Positions 46,959 to 63,743 of a stretch of DNA of 64,000 nt are shown here, piece by piece. Source of the stretch: Heliocidaris tuberculata. Its lineage: Eukaryota > Echinodermata > Echinoidea > Camarodonta > Echinometridae. Numbering within the stretch: the stretch's first letter is position 1; each line of letters starts with the position of its first letter. The notes beneath the pieces are model-generated. The model worked only from the letters and a program-made list of their open reading frames with translations, had not been told where the DNA came from and made no database searches. The stretch covers positions 25,371,606 through 25,435,605 of the forward strand of contig CM046836.1 of assembly GCA_025618425.1 (NCBI GenBank), given 5' to 3'. Made by a program: the position numbers and the translations under genes.

Positions 46959-47233
46959 TGACGTAATAGTTAGGAATGAAAGCATCTCATGGCAATGAAA
47001 TGATATTCAAGACTGTCAAGACTAGGTGTATGTTGACTGGATCAACAAGTCTGTGGGTCAGGGACGCGATGATATTCGTATAAACAGGTTTCCAACAGCA
47101 GCAACGAATTTAATGATGATTGTTTTGCGTTGAGATATTCCTCGTTGGAGGGCATGTGGAACAAGAAACGCATGCCATCCTTTGTAGACAAAGAAGGTTA
47201 CAGCAATGGACAGTAAGATGAAATTAGAAACTG
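46959..47233 (-). pseudogene. Truncated copy of gene B exon 3
   Basis: The minus strand encodes VSNFILLSIAVTFFVYKGWH and VPHALQRGISQRKTII, matching gene B segments 7-8 and then segment 9. A one-base loss near 47072 shifts the frame. At 47233 the homology stops exactly where CAGTGCTGTAG begins, so an insertion or rearrangement removed the 5' part of the exon. Confidence 0.85.
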
Positions 47234-47345
47234 GCAGTGCTGTAGTCGAGTCCATCCCATCCGAGTCCGAGTCCAAGTCCAAGTCCGAGTCCTGGCATCC
47301 GAGTCCCGAGTCCTGGACATCCGAGGCGGAGTCCGAGTCCGAGTC
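47234..47345. mobile_element. Transposon end CAGTGCTGTAG with GAGTCC hexamers (left)
   Basis: It starts CAGTGCTGTAGTCGAGTCC and runs into about twelve imperfect GAGTCC units. The inverted partner CTACAGCACTG ends at 54957. CAGTG-type termini occur in hAT elements. No 8-bp target duplication matches between the two sites, so they may belong to two different insertions. Confidence 0.5.
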
Positions 47346-48029
47346 CCGATGGGAACATCTTAAATTGCAATTTTGTTTTTACGTCACGCTATTTGTATTA
47401 TGATTAATGCCTTACTGTGAACTCTCTATAACATAAATAGTTTCTAGTTCATTGAAAACTTCCATAATTTTGTCAGAGAATTTAGTTTATTGTAACTTTT
47501 CTTTACGAATGCGGACAACTATAAAGGCTTGCTCACAAATGAGTAATTTGTCGCCGTGACATGTCGCTTGGTGCTTAAGAAGGTTTAAGTTCAGTAAGAT
47601 TTCCAGCTATTAACACTAAAAATTCTGACAGAAGGTAAGAAAATTGAATTGGAAACGTTGAGATAAAAGTTTATGGTTATATTTTCGGTGATGGTTTGGA
47701 GTACTGGTGGAATTTCAGAAGTTTTATTGACCAAAATACAAACAAGTGAACATGCACTTCTTTTGTGCCAAGGTACATGTCTCGTGACAAAAAACGACCC
47801 ATATGGGAACAAGCCTTATCAGGCCAAGTATTTTGCATGTATCCACAGTTATTATAGAGAGTTGACTGTATTGTTTCTGTGATACCTCAATGAAGGAAAT
47901 ATACACAAGTTATTCTGTTATTTGTTCATTTCAAAGACCTGTAATTTTTTTTTAAACGAAATTCTATCAACATATCAATTATAAGTAAACAGAACACAAC
48001 GCCATAAAGGAAGACATTCCAATCACAAT

Positions 48030-50345
48030 TAAAGGGTCTCTGAGGTCAAAAAAATAATTTGTATACAGTTAGAATGTATAAAATTAACCCCAAATAACTT
48101 TACCCGGCATTCTACAGGTTAGCGGTTAAGGAGTTAGAAGAGAATAAAGGACAGCGTGAACGAACGACGCGCGGAACTCAACTGGAGTTGAGTTCCGCGC
48201 GAGCAGTTTTCTATGCGTGTGCGTTTTTTTATGCGTGCACGTTCGGCGAACGCCAAGACGCGATAGTGGAATTATCGCGATCGCAATTATCGCGTTGTCG
48301 TCTGCTGTGTACAGCGCCGGGGCTGACAAACACTCGAAAATTGATTTGGGGCGGAACTTACGGATAATATTCAACCCCAAATGAAACAACAAATGAATAA
48401 AGGATACAACGCAAAATGTTATTATCCAATTGGAAATTAATTTGCCGCGTAACTTATGGATAATCTACAACCCAAATAAAACAACAAATGAATGAAGTCA
48501 TACAACGGAGAATGTTTTTAAAGAATCAAAAATTGATTTGGGGCGTAACTTACGGGGATTCTATACCCCAAATTAAACAACAAATGAATGAAGTATACAA
48601 CGCAAAATATTAATATCGAATAGAAAATTAGTTTGGCGCATAAATTACAAAGAATCTACAGACCAAATGAAACAACGAATAAATTAGAACTAAGACGCAA
48701 AATACATTTATCGAATCGAAAATTGATTTGGCACTTAACTTAACGATAATATACAACCCAAATAAAATATAAAATTAATGAAGTATACAACGCACTATTT
48801 TTTTATCGAATAGAAAATTGGTTCGGCGCATAAATTACAAAGAATCTACAGACCAAGCGAAACAACAAATAAATTAGAAATAAGACGCAAAATACATATA
48901 TCGAATCGAAAATTGATTTGGCGCTTAACTTAGGAATAATATACAACCCAAATAATATATGAAATGGATGAAGTATACAACGCAAAATGTTTATATCGAA
49001 TAGAAAATTGGTTCGGCGCATAAATTACAAAGAATCTACAGACCAAGTGAAAAAACAAACATATTTATCGAATCGAAAATTGATTTGGCGCTTAACTTAG
49101 GGATACAACTCAAATAAAACAAAATGAATGAAGTATTCGACGCAAAATGTTTTTATCGAAATGAAAATTATAAGTTGGCGCGTAATTTATGAAGAATCTA
49201 CAACCCAAATAAAAGATGAAATGGATGAAGTATACAACGCACATTTTTATATCGAATATGAAATTGGTTCGGCGCATAAATTACAAAGAATCTACAGACC
49301 AAATGAAACAACAAATAAATTAGAAATAAGATGCAAAATACATACATCGAATCGAAAATTGAATTAGCGCTTAATTAAGGGATAATATACAACCCAAATA
49401 ATATATGAAATGAGTGTAAGTATACAACGCAAAATGTTTTTTTATCGATTGGAAATTGATTTGGCGCGTAACTCATGGATAATATACAACCCCATAAAAA
49501 CATGAAATGGATGAAGTATACAACGCACAATTTTTATATCGAATAGAAAATTGGTTCGGCGCATAAATTACAAAGAATCTACAGACCGAAAGAAACAAGA
49601 AATAAATTAGAAATAAGACGCAAAATACATATATCGAATCGAAAATTGATTTGGCACTTAACTTAGGGATAATATACAACCCAAATAAAATATGAAATAA
49701 ATGAAGTATACAACGCAAAATGTTTTTATCGAAATGAAAAGTATAAGTTGGTGCGTAATTTATAGAGAATCTACAAACCAAATAAAACAACAAATGAATC
49801 AGCATTCAACACAAAACGTTTATGTCGAATATAACATTGGTTTGGCGCATAAATTACAAAGAATTTACAGACCAAATGAAACAACAAACAAATTAGAACT
49901 ATGACGCAAGATACATTTATTGAATCAAAAATTGATTTGGCGCTTAACTTAGGAGTAATATACAACCCAAATAAAATATGAAATGAATGAAGTATACAAC
50001 GCAAAATGTTGTTGTTGTTGTTGTTTTTTTTATCTAATTGGAAAGTGAACTGGAAATTGATTTGGCGCGTAACTTACGAATAATATACAACCCAAATAAA
50101 ACATCAAATGGATGAAGTATACAACGCAAACTGTTTCTATCGAACTGAAAATTCAGTTGCCGCGTAATTTATGGAGAATCTACAACCCAAACAAAACAAC
50201 AGATGAATCAAGTATTCAACGCAAAACGTTTAAATCGAATAGAAAATTGGTTTGGCGCATAAATTACAAAGAATCTACAGACCAAATGAAACAACAAATA
50301 AATTAGAACTAAGTCGCAAAATTCATTTATCGAATCGAAAATTGA
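48030..50345. repeat. Satellite C, long array of about 95-bp units
   Basis: More than 20 units alternate between variants. One has GATTTGGCGCTTAACTTAGG, another TTGGTTCGGCGCATAAATTA followed by CAAAGAATCTACAGACC, a third GGCGCGTAACTTATGGATAA. A foreign GC-rich patch with CGCGATAGTGGAATTATCGC lies at 48180-48330. The open frames within are translations of the repeat. Confidence 0.9.
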
Positions 50346-50347
50346 CA

Positions 50348-50348
<1 letters not shown>

Positions 50349-50383
<35 letters not shown>

Positions 50384-50559
50384 ACACACGCACACCCTGG
50401 TATCAATATGCCTTTAGCACTTCATTTATTTGATGTATGATAAAAGAGCAATGTAGATAAAAATGCCTTGCTCAGGGGCATAAGTGCCGTGCCGGGGATC
50501 GAACGCCCGATCCTCGCATCTCCAGTCAAGCGCCTTAAACCACTGGACCACGGCACCTC
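50349..50559 (-). mobile_element. tRNA-derived SINE with poly-A tail
   Basis: The minus strand starts GGAGGTGCCGTGGTCCAGTG, has B-box GTTCGATCCCC, and closes the tRNA-like part with CACGGCAC pairing to GTGCCGTG (50484-50556). A 24-A tail follows (plus-strand T run 50350-50375). T-stem mismatches argue against a working tRNA gene. Confidence 0.75.
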
Positions 50560-50631
50560 CACCAAGAAGGTCACCAAGAAGAAGCCGGCAACACACCCAC
50601 CTGCTGCCGAAATGATAACTAAAGTGAAGAC
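50560..50631 (+). pseudogene. Histone H1-like fragment
   Basis: The plus frame reads STKKVTKKKPATHPPAAEM followed by ITKVK. Lys-rich tail text followed by HPPxxEM is how the H1 globular (winged-helix) domain begins. Only about 24 codons remain. The left side is the SINE head and the right side is the 3' end of the LINE. GC content is higher than in the surrounding DNA. Confidence 0.5.
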
Positions 50632-53600
50632 TTTTTTTGTTTTAAATAATATTTTATTTCTTCCTCATATATAACATATGGAAATAATATATTACATGAA
50701 ATCATTTATAAACATTTTTACTGATTATAAAAGAATATAAATTATACCAATCAGAAAAAGTAAACTTAGAATCAAATCTATACACATTTCTTTAACAATT
50801 TATAATCAAAATGGAATAGTAATATAGAACAGAATCTTGATACAGGAAACTCTATGAATTGCATTATAAAACACAAAAAAACAAACACACATATATATAT
50901 AGATAGATCTCAAATTAAACATGCTTTTTTTCTTCCATTTACAATATCCTTTAATCAAAATGATTTTTGAGGAAGTTATGAGAAAAAAAATCAAAAAAAT
51001 CACACACTCACACACGCTTCACAAACCAACCCCCCCCCCCCGAAAACTACAAATAAGAAAAGAAACAAAAAAAACAAAAAAAACAAAAAAACAAAAAAAA
51101 AAACAAAAAACAAAAAACAAAAAACAAAAAAAAAACAAACAAAAACACAATAAAAAAAAACAACAACACACACACACACACAAAAAAAGAAAAGATACGG
51201 ACCTCAACTAGGGAAGGACTGCTAGGGTAGAGGGCTGTGAGGTTGATTCTTCGAAGTGTTCCCATTTTTTAAAGTGAATTGACAAAGTTCCCTTTTCCAT
51301 TGCAAGCCTTTTCTCTTCTTTTCTATTTTCAAGTAATTTATCTTTAATTTCATTTACATTTGGAAGTACCCCCCCTTTTCTCTACCATGAAAGATCATAA
51401 ATTTAATCAAAATTATAATGTGGTTCAATAATTGCTCTGTTTCCATATTAGTCCCATTTATTCCAATATGAATTTCTTTCCAAGATAATTTCTTTAAAAT
51501 CGGTAAATTAAATTTATCAGCACATTTTTCCCACAATCTTTTAATTATATTACATTAAAAAAATACATGTTGATAGGTTTCTTCCAAAATATTGCAATAT
51601 GAACACAAACCATTTACACGAAGTTTGAATCTATGTAAGTGATGGTTTGTATAGACTATTCTATGCAATAATTTAAACTGAAACTCTCTCAGTTTACTAT
51701 CTAATGTACACAGCCTTGGCTGAACAAAAATCTTTTCCACTTCCTTAATTGTGATATTATAAAGTTCCATTAAGTTATAACATGCTGAGCTAATTTCTAC
51801 ATTCTTCTTTATTTGACTGCTATACACCATCTTTGCACTTATTTCTTCAAATTTATAAACATTCTTTGCAAATACTATTTCTAAACTGAGACCGCAGTGG
51901 ATAGACTTCCTTGCAGGCTGAACGTTCTTTTTCCATTCATGAGGAATTATTGAATATATTTTTTCAATTTTTGTAATTTCTTCTTTACTTAAACCCATAG
52001 AAAAAAAATATGCATCCTTTTTTAATAACCCTTGTTCATCACAAATATGGTGAAGTCGATATATATTTTTCAAAAACAAATTTTCATCAAATAAAGTGTG
52101 GCCTTCCAGCTGAATAGACTTATTATTATACAAGATTTCATTTCCCTTATATCTCTCTTCTACTTTGACGTAATTTTTCATGTCCGTCCATGTTTCCAGT
52201 AAACTTCGATAAAAGGTAGGTAACTTGATATCCACAGTGTTGTCCCAATAATTACAATAAAAAATTAAATTACCTCCCATTGGTCTCATCAAAAATTTGA
52301 AGTAATTTTTCCAATTGATACCTTGTTTTCCTGTAACAAGCCTTTTTATCCACATTATTCTTTGTGCTTTTACAAACAATCTAAAATTCATCATTTTGAG
52401 CCCACCTTGCGGATAGTCTAAAATTATTATGCTCTTTTTTATTTTGCTTCTACCTCTCCACAAAAAATCAAAACATATTTCTTCAATCTCGCTATATACC
52501 CACTCTGGAACTGGCATCAATGATGATAAATATATCAATTTGGAATAGCCATATACTTTCATTAATTGAATTTTTCCCATTAACGTTAAATCACGTTGCT
52601 TCCACCAAGTAAACAATTTTTTAATCTTGCTCAATATTTCTTTGTAGTTCATTTTTTCCTTGATATCTTCGTGTATCGAAAAATAAATTCCTAATATTTT
52701 AACAATATCGACCTTCTTTCCAAAAGGGAATGTATGAGTGGATAACTGTGGACCTAAAGGTAATATAAATGTCTTGTCATTGTTTAACTTTAATCCTGAT
52801 ATTTTATAAAATGCTTCAAAAATGCGTTCAATTTCCTTAAATGAGTGCGAGTCTTTAATAAAAAGCGTTATATCATCTGCGTACAAAACTTGTTTTATTT
52901 CTGTATTTCCAAAACTGATTCCTTTTACCTGATGATTATTTCTAATCATATGAGCTAAAATTTCAATACACAAAACAAATAAATATGGAGAAAGGGGATC
53001 TCCCTGCCTTACTCCTCTTTCAACCTTGAAGTAACCTGTTGATGTGCATCCATTTATAACACAACTTTCCGTATATTAGTATAAAAAATATTAACCCATT
53101 TACAAAACCTTGGTCCAAAATTAAATGATTTTAATACCTTATGTAAAAATAAATGTGACACAGAGTCGAATGCTTTTTCGAAATCAATGGCTATCAAAAA
53201 AGCTCGTTCTCTATAAAAAGAAGTATGAAAGATCATATCATCTATTATTCGTATTGCTTCTCCAATGTTCCTTTCTTTAACATAGCCCAGCTGATCAAAA
53301 CCTACAATTTCCGGTAAAACTTCTTGTATTCTCTTTGAAAGTACCTGAGATAAAATTTTATAATCTACGTTTAATAACGAAATCGGTCGGTAATTTTTAA
53401 TAAGTTCTGGATCTTTGCCGTCTTTATGTATCAAGGTAATAACTGCTTGCCTTTGAGAGGCTGATAATTCTCCCAGTTGCAGAGCCTCATTAAAAGATGC
53501 AAGGACTAGATCTCCAATTACTGGCCAAAATTTCTGATAAAATTCTACACTTAAACCATCATTTCCTGGAGATTTGTTAAGTTTCATACCTTTTAATATT

Positions 53601-53695
53601 TCTACACATTCTCTTTCAACGATTGTTCCTTCACATAAATTTCGTGATGTATCATTTAACTTTGGTAGGTTATTAGAAAAGACGTTCCTGAATCG
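50632..53695 (-). mobile_element. L1/Tx1-type LINE, 5'-truncated
   Basis: The element runs on the minus strand from about 53695 (truncated 5' end) to an A-rich 3' end at about 50632. It includes a 3' UTR of about 570 bases with A-rich simple repeats (51055-51185 on plus). The coding part is described separately. No clear target duplication was found. Confidence 0.75.
51208..53695 (-). pseudogene. LINE ORF2: reverse transcriptase and C-terminal region with frameshifts
   Basis: The order on the minus strand is KGMKLNKSPGNDGLSVEFY, QRQAVITLIHKDGKD, NYRPISLLNVDYK, AIDFEKAFDSV, then after a frameshift near 53075 GVRQGDPLSPYLF and QVLYADDITLF. These are RT blocks of L1-clade LINEs, with the catalytic YADD intact. 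The C-terminal part includes a CSYC...H knuckle near 51570-51600, a second break near 51540 and a third near 51370. It finishes at the stop TAG 51208-51210. There is no endonuclease domain because of 5' truncation. It encoded target-primed reverse transcription but is now dead. Confidence 0.85.
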
Positions 53696-54829
53696 ATATA
53701 TCGTTAGGTGAGCTATCGTGATCGATCGACTAGTCTTTGCTCAAGTCTTATTTATATTAATTTTGGGGGGTATTTTATTTTCAAAAATCAATATCTCCTG
53801 TATCCTGTCACCGTTGAATGTCGTGTTAAGTTTTCTGGGGTTGATTTTGTGTAAGCTAACTATACACAAATTATTTTTTCAGGCCTCAGGTACCCTTTAA
53901 GGTTAAAGTTACCTCAAGTTTAATGAGACAATGGTCAACTCTCAGTCGCGGCGCCGCTAAGGGGCGATTGCATGTTTACAATTCTATAACATAACTTTGC
54001 CAAAAGGTAGCACAATCCTATGTAGAGTCTAATAAAGGAACTCTAATCCAATGGCGCAAAAATAATAGGTTGAATGCCACCAAAGCCAGATTATAGAAAA
54101 GAAAGTTTCCAACTGAAATGGAAAAAAAGAGGGAAAAAACAATATTTCACCAAGAACACCAATCATGCCAACAGTTCAATCTTATCAAATAGCTGATTAA
54201 AGTAATAAAAACGTGAATCGTCAAAAACCTTATAAAACCCTTGTACATATAATTATATCAGCTAGTTCATTAAAATGTCTTAATGGCTTGCAATACAAGT
54301 GCAACATTAACACTCATTTTGGAAACTGACTACATGACTAAGTGACTCAAGTAAAACGAAAGTAAAACCGTTTGACACTGCCAAAAATTGTAAATTGCAA
54401 ACTTGGACTTTTTGCCACATTTGACTTTTTGCCACAGGAACATAGGTTGCAAGTAAAAAGATATATTTAAAGATCACAACTGTATTTCATAATACTGGCT
54501 TGAAATACAAGTGGAATAGTAATCTGTTTGAGACTGCCCATATTGCAAGATATCCCAGAATGGGGTCTATGCATGGGGAAACATGTGTTATAGATTAATC
54601 TATCTCCAAATGGTTAATATCAATTTCACTACTGGTCTGTGTCATACGTGTATAACGAGAGTATACGACCATAAAACAACTAATCTTAACGTCTATTTGG
54701 GCACATTCTCGTACCGTTTCGGCAATCGAGCAAAGTGATCGAAAATAACGGGGTTTTTTGCGTGCCCCGGGTAATTTTTTGAGCTAAAATTAAAAGCGGA
54801 AAAAGGACGAAATTACCGAGCCCGAGTCA
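53696..54829. other. AT-rich DNA, nothing recognised
   Basis: It starts with the self-complementary TCGATATATCG and GTGATCGATCGAC; the rest is AT-rich with no supported feature. Confidence 0.45.
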
Positions 54830-54957
54830 CGAGTCACCATTGGTCGAGTCCGATTCCGATTCCGATTCCGAGTCCGAGTCCGAGTCCGAGTCCTGAGAAA
54901 TAGGGACTCGAGACCGGTCTCGAGTCTGAGTCCTGACTTCGAGAGTCCTACAGCACT
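54830..54957. mobile_element. Transposon end with GAGTCC/GATTCC hexamers, terminus CTACAGCACTG (right)
   Basis: Hexamer repeats (CGAGTCCGAGTCC, CGATTCCGATTCC) lead to CTACAGCACTG, the reverse complement of the start at 47234. The hexamers run in the same direction at both sites, although the 11-base ends are inverted. Confidence 0.5.
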
Positions 54958-54958
54958 G

Positions 54959-55922
54959 GTAATTTTGGTAGTATACATGTATCTCTTATTAAATTGGGCA
55001 TTATTATTATATTATGGTGAAAGAGATGTGTCCTACACAGGACGCTGTTGCTGTTTTATGTTCATGCGATTATAAAAAAAGAAATAGAGCTGGAAACTAG
55101 GAGCTACGACTAGGTTTATGTCTTATTTTCATTTAAAGAGTTATGTTCTGGACAGAACCCTCTGGTTTTTCTGCACAGACTTAGGCGCTTAAGCCTATAG
55201 TATCTTACTATGACTTCACAACAACTAGAAATAGTTAACAGTCACTCTTGTAGAAGAAAATATGTTTCATCTCATGAAGTGTTCTTGACCAATGCATGTA
55301 CATGAAACTTTCTATATAAAGGGATATAACAGCATTTCTTGATACAAATACGGATCTTGGTAGACATGTATTACTCTACGCACGCGTGCACTCAACAGAT
55401 CCCACAGATTGCAGAGAGCATAGAAAAGGGTCAAAAGAATGTCATTTTGTAAAATATCTGCCTGTATCTGACCTTTTTGCAGATTTATTTCGTATCCACG
55501 TTTCTACATCACGATGAGATAAAGAGTACTCATTCATCTTTTTATACTATTGATTGTATCGAAGTTCATTCACATCGTGAAGTATTGTTAAATTTGAAAA
55601 GAAATTTTCAATTGGGGCCTACATTCCTTTACTTCAAACTTAGGTCTTTATGTAAACAGGTACAGACAGCATATGTGCCGTCATGCCCTTGGATAAAGTC
55701 AAAAGCAGGATCCAGACAGTGCCCCATACCCCCCCCCCCCCCAAAAAAAAAACAAAACAACAACAACAAACAAACAGCAACAAACAAAATCAGTCAATCA
55801 AAACAAATATGAATAAATAAAAGTAAAAAACTGATTAAATAAATGAATCAATCAATTAAAAAAAAATTAATAAAAAGGGTTGTTGTTGTTTTTTTTTTTT
55901 ATAAATCAGGGATTAATACATC
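54959..55922. repeat. Tandem duplication, copy 1 (partner 56106-57440)
   Basis: From TTTTGGTAGTATACATG through AAAGAGATGTGTCCTA and ACGCGTGCACTCAACAGA to TTTATAAATCAGGGATTAAT, the order is the same in both copies. Copy 1 has the empty TTAA site (54989-54992) of the piggyBac-like MITE. No gene is evident in either copy. Confidence 0.85.
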
Positions 55923-56105
55923 AGTCACACTGCCAAACCGACTTCTCACCGACTCCAACCCGACCGATTCATTAGCCATTCCGATATTCGGAGTAATGTA
56001 TTTTTTGTTCGGTCTCTTGTCGGTCTAAAGTTGGTCTCGTTGGTATAACTGAGGTATAAGTGATGTTCTAGTCGGTATCCCTATAATAATGGAATATAAT
56101 TTTGG

Positions 56106-57440
56106 TAGTATACATGAATATCTCTCATTAACCCTTTCAGGACAAGAATTATTTAAGGGCTAAATTGATCACATTTTGTTCTTCAAATTGGCAACAATAA
56201 TATTTTTCTTTTAGTGCTACATGGTTCTAATAAGGTGTGATGTTTTTAAAACAGTATTCATGGTTAAAAATTTTGTTGAAAAGTTGAAAAGTGGCCAATT
56301 TTGATGAAAAACAATGATTTTGAACCTCTCAATGTGTTGCCAATTTAAGGATTTTAAAGCTTATTCTTGTTTTAAAAATTCCTGGCATCAAACGCAATAT
56401 GGTCATGAAACAAAAATACATTAGTGTGTGCAGAAATTTTTGCTCTTTCAACTCAGGCATCTGGTATATTTTCTAGAGCTCTAAATCAAAAGTTATTGAG
56501 CCAAACCACAAAATCTGGTCAATTGTCTCGAAAGGCTTAAATTGGGCATTACTTTACTCTTGAAAGACCCTGAAAAACATAATTCATGTGAAATATGATA
56601 GTCAAAGAGATGTGTCCTAGACAGAACGTTGTTGCTGTCATGCGATTATAAAAAATGAATAGAGCTGGAAACAAGAAGCTACGACTAGATTTATGTCTTA
56701 ACTTCATTTAAAGAGTTATGTTCTGGACAGAACCCTCTAGTTTTTCTGCAGAGACTTAGGCGCTTTAGCTTTAATAATATATTATCTTACTCTGACTTCA
56801 CAACAATTAGAAACAGTAAACAGTCACTCCTGTTGAGACTTTCTAAAAGGGATATTACAGCATTTCTTGATATAAATATGGATCTTGGTATACATGTATT
56901 ACTCTACGCACGCGTGCACTCAACAGATCCCACAGATTGCAGAGAGCATAGAAAAGGGTCAAAATAATGTCATTCTGTTAAATATCTGCCTATATCTGGC
57001 CTGTTTACAGATTTATTTCAAATCCACATTGTTTACATCACGATGAAAAAGAGTAGTAGGCATTCATTTTTTTTATACTGTTGATTGTATCGAATTTCGT
57101 TCACATCGTGAAGTATTGTTAACTTTGAAAAGAAATTTTCAATTGGGGCCTACATTCCTTTACTTCAAGCTTAGGTCTTCAGGTAAACAGGTTCAGACAG
57201 CATATGTGCCGTCATGCCCTTGCGTAAAGTCAAAAACAGAATCTAGACAGTGCCCCACCCCCACCCCCCAAAAAAAATAATAAAAAAATGAAAATAAATA
57301 AATAAATGAATAAATAATAAAAGAAAAAATGAATCAAAAAGTAAAAAAACTAATTAAATAAATGAATAAATTAATTCTTAAAAAGATTAATAAAAAAAGG
57401 TTGTTTTTCTAATTTATAAATCAGGGATTAATACGTCAAT
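56106..57440. repeat. Tandem duplication, copy 2 (carries the piggyBac-like MITE)
   Basis: It is collinear with 54959-55922, with the 405-bp MITE inserted near its start. The tail A/T simple repeats differ in length. No coding sequence is recognised. Confidence 0.85.
56132..56536. mobile_element. piggyBac-like MITE, copy 2 (405 bp, TTAA flanks)
   Basis: It starts CCCTTTCAGGACA and ends TGTCTCGAAAGGC, with the last G mutated to C, between TTAA at 56128-56131 and 56537-56540. The same DNA without the element is seen at 54981-55000, giving precise insertion boundaries. Confidence 0.88.
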
Positions 57441-57660
57441 GGCGACAATTTTTTTTCTCCAGCCCCTCAAAAAGTAGCTCAGTGGGGGGGGGGGGGGGTT
57501 CAAACCTTTTGCTCCATGATTCTCTGACAAGCCAAAAAAAAAATCAAAAGTTGTCAGGGGGGCACTCTGCCCCCTGCCCCCCCCCCCCCCCACTCCCCTT
57601 GTACGCTAGTGCCCCGAATGGCCAAGTATCAGTCGGTTTGGATTCGGTTTGGCAGTGCGG

Positions 57661-58357
57661 CTCGGGTATTTATTAGTATTTATTAGTATTTATTAGTCAC
57701 TCAGCATGTACATGTATGTACATAGGCCTTCTGCAACCGAACAGTGTAAATAAATGCAAATTATACCTTACATACAGTGATGTTATTAGTACATTCTGTT
57801 ACTAATATACCTACACAATGGCAACTGATTCTTCATACCACTAGCTTCCGTACCACGGAAGTTTCTACCTATGACAACTAGAATTTTTTTTTTTCGTTGT
57901 TTGAAATTTTCATAACTCATTTCCCGGTCCCACATACGCAGACGCTATTGATCAGTTGAATATTGTACACAGGTACGTAATCAAATATAATTACCATCTC
58001 CTTTCTGCGCTTTCAAAACTATTTTATCATCCCTATATAATTGGTGTATTATTGATGCACTCGTGCGGATCAATATAGGGCTTCACATATTCTTTTTTTT
58101 TCCCCCGCGTGAGTATGTACAGTCCAGTCAACGTCAATTCATGGAGCTACGAGTAATGTATCCATCGATCATGTTTTAGCGCTACCATGAAGTGTCGACA
58201 TTAATTTTGCTATGTTTTCTGAACCTTTACAGAACTGGCCAAATTATTTGGGATTTGGGATTTATCATGCTTATGCAGTGTTTCTGCTTCTTACATACCG
58301 GTGCAGTAGGACCCTCAATCACTGTGCAAGCAAACGCAAGACTTTAAATATCCGAAA
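57661..58357. other. 5' flank of gene A'
   Basis: It is AT-rich with a TATATAA near 58035. An in-frame TAG about 51 bases before the chosen ATG limits N-terminal extension. No promoter can be assigned with confidence. Confidence 0.4.

Positions 58358-63743
<5,386 letters not shown>

Larger units (their letters stand above)
55927..57655. repeat. 14-bp inverted pair CACTGCCAAACCGA enclosing duplication copy 2
   Basis: CACTGCCAAACCGA near 55929 is mirrored by TCGGTTTGGCAGTG near 57640. Nearby text also shows GGTCGGT/CCGACC-rich DNA. It may be the terminal repeats of a larger element, but extension beyond 14 bases is poor. Confidence 0.3.

Noticed and set aside
48803..50004. Several minus-strand frames with HILFGLYIIPKLSAKSIFDS text
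   Set aside because: Translation of satellite C units.
50484..50556. Possible true tRNA gene with 8-bp acceptor pairing
   Set aside because: The T-stem has mismatches, the anticodon arm pairs poorly, and a poly-A tail follows; a tRNA-derived SINE explains it better.
47234..54957. A single intact 7.7-kb hAT transposon
   Set aside because: No matching 8-bp target duplication, hexamers not inverted, and no transposase found.
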